From Methylocaldum szegediense (GTDB lineage Bacteria > Pseudomonadota > Gammaproteobacteria > Methylococcales > Methylococcaceae), in NCBI RefSeq assembly GCF_949769195.1, contig NZ_OX458333.1, positions 3,539,001-3,603,000 on the forward strand: DNA of 64,000 nt, read 5' to 3'. The position numbers were made by a program, and so were the translations under genes. Positions 1 through 7,807 of the stretch are shown in pieces. Each line of letters starts with the position of its first letter. The first letter of the stretch is position 1. Under the pieces are notes generated by a model, which was not told where the DNA came from, did not search any database, and was given only the letters and a program-made list of their open reading frames with translations.

Positions 1-184
1 TCGGCAAGCCCCGGCATTGATCTTTGTGGTTTCGGGCGACTCGGAGTTGAAGGTGAGAGTGGAGGGAAGACACGTCCACGGTCTTGAGGTTGCCGTCCTA
101 GAAAAGGATGGTATGGCTGACGCCGTTGCCGTCGACATAGACATCGGCCTTATTGAGGACGCTGACGTTTTCGAATTGCGGCAT
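1..184 (-). pseudogene. ppnP: Broken ppnP-like (DUF1255) nucleoside phosphorylase, 5' part
   Basis: Reading leftward from ATG at 184, the peptide starts MPQFENVSVLNKADVY and continues to SHTILF, the N-terminal pattern of the small cupin-fold pyrimidine/purine nucleoside phosphorylase PpnP. Codon 29 is TAG (98-100) where homologues carry a sense codon before DGNLKTV. A few codons further the frame shifts: LPSTLTFNSESPE, the expected continuation, is read in another frame, consistent with a 2-nt loss near base 70. The gene runs off the left edge. Two independent lesions in under 70 codons make decay more likely than sequencing error, though that cannot be excluded. The family call is from memory of the family pattern. 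Confidence 0.7.
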
Positions 185-358
185 ATAAGCTCGTTCGGAT
201 AAAGGCCAGCACTGTACGTGACCGGCTGATGGCTAGCGCGCATCTTGAACGATTTCGCCAAGAGGTTGAGATAGGTCGATGGATGGGAATCCAGGCAGGT
301 GGCCAGAAATGTCATTGCCGATTAACATGAAGGGTTTTGTAAGCCTTGTAACCCTCGA

Positions 359-1333
359 ATGTTTGAGCAACTTTTCTGGTCTCTAACCCATCGTCCTTAT
401 ATCACGCTTTTTCTGATCACGTTTTTGCTTCTTTCCTGGCTGGAGCAAGGCAAGCTGCGAACGGGGATTTGGGTGATCAGCAGTTATCTCGTGGCCTTGC
501 TTGCCGAGTGGGGAAGCATCAATTATGGAATTCCTTTCGGTAGATATGTTTATCACTATGAGGCGCTGAGCAACGATTTGGTCGTTTTCGGCGTTCCGTT
601 CTTCGACAGCCTGTCATTTTCGTTTCTCAGCTATGTCAGTTTTTCGTTGGCCCAGTTTTTCATGTCTCCCCTGTGGATCAAGGCGTACGACGTGCAGCGT
701 GTAACTCCGGCCGAGGTTCGAAATTCCGTGCCAGTGCTGCTGCTCGGCGCGTTTCTGATGCTCGTCGTTGACCTCATCGTCGATCCCATCGCCAATCTCG
801 GCAGGTATTGGTTTCTAGGGGATATTTATCATTATCCGGAGCCGGGTGTTCACTTCGGCGTAACCCTGGCGAATTACGCGGGGTGGTACATCGTCGCAAC
901 GGTCACGATTTTCTTGAATCAACGCATCGATCGTATCTTGATGAACCGCGAAAGAAGGCGGGGGGAACCTGTCAGGTTGGCTTATATGCCGTGCAAGGGA
1001 TTGTTCGCCTTATGTTTTTGGAGCGGCATCGTGATTTTTCAGCTGGGTGTGACTTATTGGTTGGCGTACGGAGGAGAGCCGATTCCGGATCAAGACCGGC
1101 TGAAACTACAGGCGCTCACCGGCAGTTTCATCATCGCGCCTATTCTGGTCCTCGCCGTGATGCAATTGCTCAAACCCTCCAACCGTGTACACGGCGACGA
1201 TGTTCGGGAGCAGATCAGCACTCATCCGGTAGGGGCGTCGGTTCAAGACAAGGCTGAAGCGTTGGGGATGTCGCCGCCGTCATCGCTTCTTACCGCGGCG
1301 CGGGGCAACGAGAGCTCGCGATCTGCTCGCTAA
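359..1333 (+). CDS. cruF: CruF-like carotenoid biosynthesis membrane protein (DUF422)
   Basis: A 324-residue polytopic membrane protein with about seven hydrophobic segments. It carries features of the DUF422/CruF family: EWGSINYGIPFGRYVYH near residue 50, an acidic-rich helix DLIVDPIANLGRYW near residue 140, and a following FGVTLANYAGW. CruF enzymes hydrate the 1',2' double bond of acyclic carotenoid ends (bisanhydrobacterioruberin hydratase in archaea, gamma-carotene hydratase in cyanobacteria). The C-terminal 50 residues are polar and divergent. No other carotenoid gene is nearby and no good ribosome site precedes the ATG at 359, so the start is uncertain. The family call is firm to moderate; the substrate is unknown. 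Confidence 0.65.
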   Translation: MFEQLFWSLTHRPYITLFLITFLLLSWLEQGKLRTGIWVISSYLVALLAEWGSINYGIPFGRYVYHYEALSNDLVVFGVPFFDSLSFSFLSYVSFSLAQFFMSPLWIKAYDVQRVTPAEVRNSVPVLLLGAFLMLVVDLIVDPIANLGRYWFLGDIYHYPEPGVHFGVTLANYAGWYIVATVTIFLNQRIDRILMNRERRRGEPVRLAYMPCKGLFALCFWSGIVIFQLGVTYWLAYGGEPIPDQDRLKLQALTGSFIIAPILVLAVMQLLKPSNRVHGDDVREQISTHPVGASVQDKAEALGMSPPSSLLTAARGNESSRSAR

Positions 1334-1386
1334 GTTAGGAAATTGACGGCTTGCTGCATTAGACCTGGGAATGTCTCGACTCGGCT

Positions 1387-3942
1387 TCATGCCGGGTTGC
1401 GCACCGTTTGCATCTGTCGGTTTTCGCGCGACTCGGCAAGCGCGTAGCGCCAGGTCAACCCCAAGGAGGTTTGCAGGCTCTTCAGCAGGTCCTGGAGATC
1501 CACGGGCTTGGTGATGAAGTCATCGAAGCCTGATTTGAGGCACATTTCCCGGATGTCGTCGAAGGCGTGCGCCGTTACCGCGATCACCTTGACCTCTTGG
1601 CCGGAATCCATCCGGCGTAGATGCTTCACGGTTTCCGCTCCGTCCATGCCGGGCATCAGGAGATCGACCATGATCAAGTCGGGCCGGAATGTAGCGAGCT
1701 TGTCCAAGCATTCTTTGCCGCTCGAAGCTGTCTCCACGATAAAGTCCAGCGATGCCAAGAGCGCCGATAACATCGCCAGATTATCCGAATTGTCGTCCAC
1801 GATCATGATTCTTCGCGTCTTCCCTTCGTAGCCAATGATCTGGGTATCGTCGACTTCTGATCTCGACGGATTCGACGCCGGCGGCAATGATAGGGAAACC
1901 GTAAAGATGCTGCCTTGGCCAGCCGTGCTTTGCACATCGATCCGCCCGCCCATAGCATCTATCAGCCGCTTACTGATCGCCAATCCCAAGCCTGTCCCTT
2001 CCGTAGAGTCATGATCCGCCAACTGTTCGAACGCGAGAAAGATCCGTTCCATGTCTTTTTCGGCGATTCCGAGCCCGGTATCTTCGATCTGAAAACAGAC
2101 CGTTGTTCCGCGATTGAAGACTTTCAGTGCGGCATAGCCTTTATGCGTAAACTTGATGGCATTGCCCAAGAGATTAATTAGTATCTGCCGTAAACGTTTC
2201 TCATCGCCGAAGACGTATTCGGGTAAAGTCGGCGCTTTTTCATATTTGAATCCGATGCCCTTGCTGGTCGCCCGGAGGTCGAACATTTCGGCAATGCCGT
2301 CAAGAAACTCCGGTAAATGGAAAACCGAATTTTCGATCTCCAATCGTCCCGCTTCTATCTTGGACAAATCGAGCAGATCGTTGATCAACATCAATAGATG
2401 ATGCCCGGAGCGGCTGATATAGTCCAAATATTCACGGTGTTTCGGAGTGATATCGGTCTGTTTTTGAAGTATTTGGGTAAATCCGAGTATTCCGTTCAAA
2501 GGTGTTCTCAGCTCGTGACTGATATTGGCGAGGAACTCAGTTTTCGCCCGATTTGCCGTTTCGGCGGCTTCTTTAGCTTCTTTTAGTGCAAGCTCAGCTT
2601 GCTTGCGCTCCGTGATATCGATACAGGTTCCAATGGCTTCTATCATGTTGCCATCGGAATCCTTGAGCAGCCTGAGCTTATCGTGAAACCAGCGGTACGA
2701 GCCGTCCTTGTGACGAAACCGGTATTGAATCGTCAGCTCACCGTGAGTGAAAAGCTGCTTTAGGTTTTCCAGGGCGGTGGCTCGATCGTCGGGATGAACA
2801 CGGTCAATCCAAAATCTCTCGTCGCGATACCATTGGTGCGGTTCGTAACCGGTAACCCGGGTAATAGTTTCGCCTATGAACTCGACCTTGAATGGCCACT
2901 CCGGATTATCTGTGCGTGAAAGTATGTAAATTACAGAGGGGCTGGTATTCACGATATATTCGAGTCGATGCTGCGACTGCTCCAATTTCTTTTGTTGGGT
3001 GCGCAGTGTGAGCTCCAGTTGCTTGTAGTTCGTGATATCGGTAAATACCGCTTGAATCAATTGTTTTTGATTGAGTTGAATAACTTTCGCGTTGACGCGG
3101 ATATTTCGTACAATACCAGTTTTCGTAATATGCTCCGTTTCGAATATGTCTCCCCCGGTATCTCGAATTTTCTCGATATGCCGTCTGACATCCTCCTCCG
3201 ACTCCTGCCGGTCGATATCGCAGATTCGCAGCTTGCTGAATTCATCTCGGCTGTATTCGAGGTTTTGATAAGCCTTTGGATTGAAGTCGATCAACGCGCC
3301 GCTTTCGATATCCACTAGAAGCAGCGCATCCGGCATTTGCTCGAAAAGGGTACGGTAGCGATTTTCCGATTCGCGCAACGATTCCTCGATACGCCTGCGT
3401 TCCCGGATCTCGTCCTCGAGTTGAGCATTGGCCGCGACCAGTTCCGCCGTACGTTGCTCCACCATCTTTTCCAGATTGGCGTTCAGTCGTCTGATTTCCC
3501 ACTCCTTTCCCTTGCGCTCTTCGATTTCATGCTGCAACCGCCGATTCGCCTCTTCTAGTCTGGCAGGACTCGGGAGTTTGAGTGCATAGGGTATCAGCGG
3601 CCATAAGAGCACCGAGGTCGCGATCGAGACGAGCCCTGTAAACAGCTTGATGACGCCTTCAAGAACATAGTCCGGGCGCCAAAGTGTCCAAATTTCCATT
3701 AAATGCGTAGTCCCGCAGGCGGTGATGAAAATGCCGAAGAGAACGAAGATTCCCCGGAACTCGAGATCCCGGCGCTTGATGACGAAGTAGATGAGTGCGG
3801 CAGGAATGGAGTAATAAGCGGCGGTGATCAGCGAGTCCGACAAAACGTGAAGAAGAAGCAAATCTGATCGCCAGAGCAGACAGTTCCCATGAGGTATAAA
3901 TTCTTTAATGGCCTGAGAACCGAAGAGATTTTGAAAGAACAT
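1387..3942 (-). CDS. Hybrid histidine kinase with ethylene-receptor-like sensor domain
   Basis: An 851-residue hybrid kinase. Residues 1-120 form a three-helix membrane domain closely resembling the plant ETR1 ethylene-binding domain: Asp36, Tyr43, Pro47, Cys76 and His80 correspond in identity and spacing to ETR1 D25, Y32, P36, C65 and H69, the last two being the Cu(I) ligands. A coiled coil (125-190) and two PAS domains (about 190-310 and 325-445) follow. Then come a HisKA H-box with His476 in NISHELRTPLNG, an HATPase domain with GTGLGLAIS, and a C-terminal receiver with VDDN, the acceptor Asp in MVDLLMPGMDG and a late Lys-Pro. Cyanobacteria have similar receptors that bind ethylene. No output gene adjoins it; the ligand here is inferred. 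Confidence 0.85.
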   Translation of the reverse strand: MFFQNLFGSQAIKEFIPHGNCLLWRSDLLLLHVLSDSLITAAYYSIPAALIYFVIKRRDLEFRGIFVLFGIFITACGTTHLMEIWTLWRPDYVLEGVIKLFTGLVSIATSVLLWPLIPYALKLPSPARLEEANRRLQHEIEERKGKEWEIRRLNANLEKMVEQRTAELVAANAQLEDEIRERRRIEESLRESENRYRTLFEQMPDALLLVDIESGALIDFNPKAYQNLEYSRDEFSKLRICDIDRQESEEDVRRHIEKIRDTGGDIFETEHITKTGIVRNIRVNAKVIQLNQKQLIQAVFTDITNYKQLELTLRTQQKKLEQSQHRLEYIVNTSPSVIYILSRTDNPEWPFKVEFIGETITRVTGYEPHQWYRDERFWIDRVHPDDRATALENLKQLFTHGELTIQYRFRHKDGSYRWFHDKLRLLKDSDGNMIEAIGTCIDITERKQAELALKEAKEAAETANRAKTEFLANISHELRTPLNGILGFTQILQKQTDITPKHREYLDYISRSGHHLLMLINDLLDLSKIEAGRLEIENSVFHLPEFLDGIAEMFDLRATSKGIGFKYEKAPTLPEYVFGDEKRLRQILINLLGNAIKFTHKGYAALKVFNRGTTVCFQIEDTGLGIAEKDMERIFLAFEQLADHDSTEGTGLGLAISKRLIDAMGGRIDVQSTAGQGSIFTVSLSLPPASNPSRSEVDDTQIIGYEGKTRRIMIVDDNSDNLAMLSALLASLDFIVETASSGKECLDKLATFRPDLIMVDLLMPGMDGAETVKHLRRMDSGQEVKVIAVTAHAFDDIREMCLKSGFDDFITKPVDLQDLLKSLQTSLGLTWRYALAESRENRQMQTVRNPA

Positions 3943-4021
3943 AAAGGGCTCGCTTGGGGTGAAACTTTACCTGGAACCGTTTCCGGTTCCTGCGATTAAA
4001 TGGAGTGTCTAGGCAAGCCCG

Positions 4022-4489
4022 TCAAGGATTGACCTTTAGGAGTTCCACGTCGAAAATCAACGCCGCGTTAGGCGGAATGACCCGACCCGCCCCACGCGCG
4101 CCGTAAGCCAATTCCGGGGGAATGAAGAAGCGATACTTGGCGCCTTCCTTCATCAGTTGCAAACCTTCGGTCCAGCCGCGAATCACCCCATTTAACGGAA
4201 ATTTAACGTTCTCGCCACGGTCGAACTCCTGACCCGAAATCAGGCTGCCGCGGTAGTTGACGAGTACGGTGTCAGTGGCTTTGGGGGAAATGCCGTTGCC
4301 CTCGTTGAGGACTTGATACTGCAACCCGCTCGGGGTACTTACGATACCGGGTTTTTTCTCGTTTTCGACCAGGAATTTCAAGCTTTCCCGCTTGTGTTTT
4401 TCGGCATCCGCGGATGGCGACGGGGTGCAGGCGGAAAGCCAAAGTAGTACAAGCACGGATGCTCGGGCAAAAAATCCGAGTTTCTTCAT
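4022..4489 (-). CDS. FKBP-type peptidyl-prolyl cis-trans isomerase, lipoprotein
   Basis: A 155-residue protein with a lipoprotein signal: hydrophobic stretch VLVLLWL then lipobox LSAC (Cys21), so it should be lipid-anchored facing the periplasm. After a short charged linker the FKBP fold runs from about residue 50 to the end. It has the typical TPSGLQYQVL entry, VNYRGSLISGQEFD, VIRGWTEGLQLMKEG and the IPPELAYGARG active-site segment, closing with FDVELLKV. This is the FkpA/Mip class of periplasmic folding catalysts without the N-terminal dimerisation helix domain. It stands alone, convergent with nothing and 79 bases from the kinase gene. Confidence 0.9.
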   Translation of the reverse strand: MKKLGFFARASVLVLLWLSACTPSPSADAEKHKRESLKFLVENEKKPGIVSTPSGLQYQVLNEGNGISPKATDTVLVNYRGSLISGQEFDRGENVKFPLNGVIRGWTEGLQLMKEGAKYRFFIPPELAYGARGAGRVIPPNAALIFDVELLKVNP

Positions 4490-4616
4490 TGTGATTTACT
4501 CCATTTTGGATCTGACGGCTGAACCGGACGCGTGTCGTGTCGGGTGCCCCCCTATTAAAAGAAAGAATCGTTAGGAACGGCCAGTGAGCAACGCGTCCGC
4601 CGAGTGAGTCACGTTT

Positions 4617-6494
4617 TTACTCGGCTGGGCTACCATGTGCAAGCATGGCTTCCGGCAAGTTGTCTCCCCGGCGTTCAGCGTAGGGCCGGGCATCGGCTCT
4701 CGTATCCGGAAGAAAGCCTCCGGCCTGCATGGTCCACAATGTGTAGTAAAAGCCTTTTGCCGCGAGCAGCTCCGCGTGATTTCCGTCCTCGACGATACGG
4801 CCCTGGTCGAAGACCAGAATACGGTCCAAGTGCGCGATCGTTGATAGGCGGTGAGCGACGACGATGACCGTTTTCTTGCCCATCAGCTGGTCCAGACTAT
4901 CCTGAATCGCTTTCTCCGTTATTGAGTCGAGACTGGACGTAGCCTCGTCGAGAATTAATATCGGTGGGTCTTTGAGCATGACTCGGGCGATCGCGATACG
5001 TTGCCGCTGACCACCGGACAGTTTGATGCCGCGTTCGCCTACCAGCGAATCGTAGCCGTCTTTTAGCCCTTCGATGAACTCGTGGGCATGTGCCATTCGG
5101 GCGGCAGCGATGATTTCGGCATCGTCGGCGTCGAGGCGGCCGTACCGAATGTTGTCCCGCAGCGATCGATGGAACAGGCTGGGATCTTGTGGAATTAACC
5201 CGCCTTGCTCGTGAAGCGAATCCTGGGTCACCCGGGCGATGTCGGTGCCGTCGATCAAAATTTGACCGCCTTGAGGTTCATAGTACCGGAGGATCAATCC
5301 CACGAAGCTGGATTTTCCCGAGCCCGAGAACCCGACTAACCCAACCCGTTGACCGGGTTGGATGACCACGTTCAATCCGTCGAATACCCACTGCCCGGGC
5401 GTATAGCCGAACCGGACGTCACGGAATTCGATTCGTCCGCGCGTGACGTGCAAAGGCTGAGCGTTCGGCGCATCAACGATGTCATGAGGTTTGACGATGG
5501 TCCTTACGCCGTTACTGACATTGCCTACGTACTCGAAAAACTCCAGAAATCGCCGGCTGAGGTTGCGGGCATCGCCGATGATGAGAAGCGCGAGACCGGC
5601 GCTCATCGAGAAGTCTCCGACATCGATCAAGCCTTGGCCCCAGAGCCTTAAAGCTAAATAAATCGTGCCTACCTTCAAGGTGGCAGCCGAAATGAATTGA
5701 AACCAGCGTACTCGCTCCATGTACCAGAAAGTCCTGCGTCCGGCGTTGACCTCCGTTTCCAGAAAACGGTTCAGATACTCCCGCTCGTGGCGTAGCCGAG
5801 CGAACAATTTGACATTCAGAATATTGGTCACAGAGTCGACGATCTTGCCGTTCACAAGGCTCCGAGTTTCGGCATACGCCTGAGCGTAAGGCCGGCAGCG
5901 CTCGGCCAGCCAGAACGACACGCCTACATAGACCAGCACCCACGCCGCTACGAACCAGCCGAGACTCGTGTGAGTTTTGAAGAGGAGGGTGACCGACACG
6001 GTGAATACCACTCCGATCGGCCAGAAATCGAAGAGCACGGCCCAGACGGTGTGGTTGAGGCTCATGGCCGTCTCCGTGATTCGATGTGCCAAAGCGCCGG
6101 CGAAACGTTCGCTGAAGTAGCGGACGGAATGGTGCTGGAGATAGGCGTAAAGCTTTTGCGTCGTTCGCTGGCGCAAACGGGGGCCCACCATGATAAGACA
6201 TGCGCCGCTGGCTCGGCTGAACAGTATCTCGGCGATATTTAAGGCGGCGAAAATCATCAAAGGAAGGCTTAGGCGCTCTATCGGCGGAACCGAGCCGCCG
6301 TTTGCTTGGGTTACCCCGTCGATGATCTGCCCGATCGCATAGGGTATGAGAATGTTGCTCACCGCCTGACCCGTTTCCAGGGCCAGCATGAACAGAAACC
6401 ATCCGCGAAACCCGGCTATGCAGTGAACAATGAAGCGAAAGGTCGTGTCGGGTAAATCGGGGGCGTCTGCCGCTCGATTAAACGAATGCGTCAT
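4617..6494 (-). CDS. ABC transporter, fused permease and ATPase (MsbA-like exporter)
   Basis: A 625-residue half-transporter of the type IV (MsbA-like) exporter fold. Six membrane helices occupy roughly residues 30-320; the nucleotide-binding domain follows with Walker A GFSGSGKSS, Q-loop LIPQDPSLF, signature LSGGQRQR, Walker B ILILDEATSSLD and the H-loop AHRLSTI. Length and order are normal for a homodimeric exporter. The substrate cannot be told from sequence; related proteins export lipids, peptides or drugs. It is a single-gene unit on the minus strand with no visible co-transcribed membrane-fusion protein. Confidence 0.9.
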   Translation of the reverse strand: MTHSFNRAADAPDLPDTTFRFIVHCIAGFRGWFLFMLALETGQAVSNILIPYAIGQIIDGVTQANGGSVPPIERLSLPLMIFAALNIAEILFSRASGACLIMVGPRLRQRTTQKLYAYLQHHSVRYFSERFAGALAHRITETAMSLNHTVWAVLFDFWPIGVVFTVSVTLLFKTHTSLGWFVAAWVLVYVGVSFWLAERCRPYAQAYAETRSLVNGKIVDSVTNILNVKLFARLRHEREYLNRFLETEVNAGRRTFWYMERVRWFQFISAATLKVGTIYLALRLWGQGLIDVGDFSMSAGLALLIIGDARNLSRRFLEFFEYVGNVSNGVRTIVKPHDIVDAPNAQPLHVTRGRIEFRDVRFGYTPGQWVFDGLNVVIQPGQRVGLVGFSGSGKSSFVGLILRYYEPQGGQILIDGTDIARVTQDSLHEQGGLIPQDPSLFHRSLRDNIRYGRLDADDAEIIAAARMAHAHEFIEGLKDGYDSLVGERGIKLSGGQRQRIAIARVMLKDPPILILDEATSSLDSITEKAIQDSLDQLMGKKTVIVVAHRLSTIAHLDRILVFDQGRIVEDGNHAELLAAKGFYYTLWTMQAGGFLPDTRADARPYAERRGDNLPEAMLAHGSPAE

Positions 6495-6651
6495 GATGAG
6501 GGTAAGCGTGTATGGAGAACCGAAAGCGGGGCCGCTGCCAAGGCGAGTCAGGGAATTTTCGTTGACTGCGGCTAGCGAAGCAAGTCGATGAGGTTGTGGC
6601 GAATACGGAAGGACCGGGGCGTCCTGAGACCTAGCGGTGTGTGGGCATTAA

Positions 6652-6698
6652 CTTCGTTGCCCGAACCCGTTCGGGCAACGAAGCGAGGCTGCGCCTCG
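6652..6698. repeat. Paired perfect palindromes (REP-like)
   Basis: Two adjacent hairpins. The first (6652-6683) is a perfect 15-bp inverted repeat with a 2-base centre, arms CTTCGTTGCCCGAAC and its complement. The second (6684-6698) is CGAGGC-TGC-GCCTCG. There is no T-run on either side, so this does not look like an intrinsic terminator. It lies between the small gene ending at 6768 and the ABC transporter start, a typical place for REP/BIME-type extragenic palindromes. No second copy was noticed in the window. Confidence 0.6.
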
Positions 6699-6767
6699 AT
6701 TCCTCGGGGTTGTTAAGAAGGCTGAAAGGCTTGGACGAGCAGGATGGCTTCAATCTAAACCAATCCG

Positions 6768-6953
6768 CTAACCGGCCTGCGCATGGAAGCCTGAGTCTAG
6801 GCCGACCGAATGGGGGCGTTCGTACCGGTCTTCGTCATCGGCTTCCATCGCGTCATCGGGTTGGATCCGGATGTCCAGCCTGTCAACATCGTCTGCCCAT
6901 TTATCCAAGAGTGCCGGCAGACTCTTCCTCAAATAATCTCCTTTGATTCTCAT
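6768..6953 (-). CDS. Small conserved-looking hypothetical protein
   Basis: A 61-residue acidic protein beginning MRIKGDYLRKSLPALLDKW. The ATG at 6953 is preceded by AAGGAAA at good spacing, so this start is preferred to the longer reading that begins at 7001. The N-terminal half looks helical and amphipathic; the C-terminal half is rich in Asp, Glu and Arg and probably unstructured. No domain or function is recognised. Neighbours give no clue. Confidence 0.5.
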   Translation of the reverse strand: MRIKGDYLRKSLPALLDKWADDVDRLDIRIQPDDAMEADDEDRYERPHSVGLDSGFHAQAG

Positions 6954-7089
6954 GGCACTTTCCTTATTTTGAGTTGACGAACAAGTCCTGCACCTCAGCA
7001 AAGCATCGGTAGCTCATTTATAAAAAAAATCAAGGTATGGGTAAATCAGAAGTCCTTATGATTTCTAGAAGACAAATAAGCTCTATCGA

Positions 7090-7791
7090 TTATTCGTGCT
7101 CGGAATGGAGGCACTTGAGCACGGCGCGCAGGGGCAGATGATCGGAGGTTTCCCGCGCCAGCGGGGTGGAATATGCGGCAATTTCAACAAGAAGTTCGCG
7201 CGGTTTGACCCATATTCGGTCAAGTGCAAACAGCGGCAATATCGAGGGATAGGTCGCGATGTCCGGTATGTGACCGAAATGGTTGCGTAGCCAGCGTAAT
7301 GGTCTTCCCCACAGAAACCATTCGTTTAAATCCCCAAACAGAATGACCGGGGGAGGGGCTGCAGCGAGGATGCTTAGAATTCGGGTCATCTGTTTCCGCC
7401 GCTCGCCTGGAAACAGCCCCAGATGAGTGCCGATTGCGCGGAGGGGTCCGCAAGGACTATCGACCGACAAGTCGATCGCCGCCCTTGGCTCTCGGTGGGG
7501 GATGCTGAGATCGACGCGTCGGATGTTCCGGACCGGCAGCCGGGTAAGAATGGCGTTGCCATAATGTCCGTTGCGGCGTAGCAGTGTGGGGCCAGGTATT
7601 GCGCGATAGTGTAATCGGTTTGCGAAATGCTGAAGCAGATCGAGAGCGACTGATGGTTCCCATTGCAGCTCTTGGAGCGCAATGAGGTCAGCGTCGAGCT
7701 CGCGGATAATAGTCAAGACCCGTTCCGGATCGTAACGTCCGTCGCGCCCGATACAATCGTGGACATTGTAAGTGGCAACGACCAACGACAT
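7090..7791 (-). CDS. Endonuclease/exonuclease/phosphatase family protein
   Basis: A 233-residue cytoplasmic protein with the exonuclease-III/DNase-I/sphingomyelinase (EEP) fold. Visible motifs are VATYNVHDCIGRDGR at the N-terminus, the metal-ligand Glu in ALQELQW, GTHLGLFPGERRKQ, FGDLNEW and the terminal TSDHLPL with catalytic Asp-His. Family members cleave phosphodiester bonds in nucleic acids, phospholipids or inositol phosphates. The start at 7791 is chosen because it begins at the conserved core and lies 16 bases after the stop of the phospholipase D gene, so the two are probably co-transcribed. A role in phospholipid or nucleotide phosphodiester cleavage is plausible; the substrate is unknown. 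Confidence 0.82.
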   Translation of the reverse strand: MSLVVATYNVHDCIGRDGRYDPERVLTIIRELDADLIALQELQWEPSVALDLLQHFANRLHYRAIPGPTLLRRNGHYGNAILTRLPVRNIRRVDLSIPHREPRAAIDLSVDSPCGPLRAIGTHLGLFPGERRKQMTRILSILAAAPPPVILFGDLNEWFLWGRPLRWLRNHFGHIPDIATYPSILPLFALDRIWVKPRELLVEIAAYSTPLARETSDHLPLRAVLKCLHSEHE

Positions 7792-7807
7792 GACCGGGCA
7801 GGCTCGA

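Noticed and set aside
17-202. 61-codon plus-strand frame at the left edge
   Set aside because: It is antisense to the recognisable ppnP remnant and has no motif.
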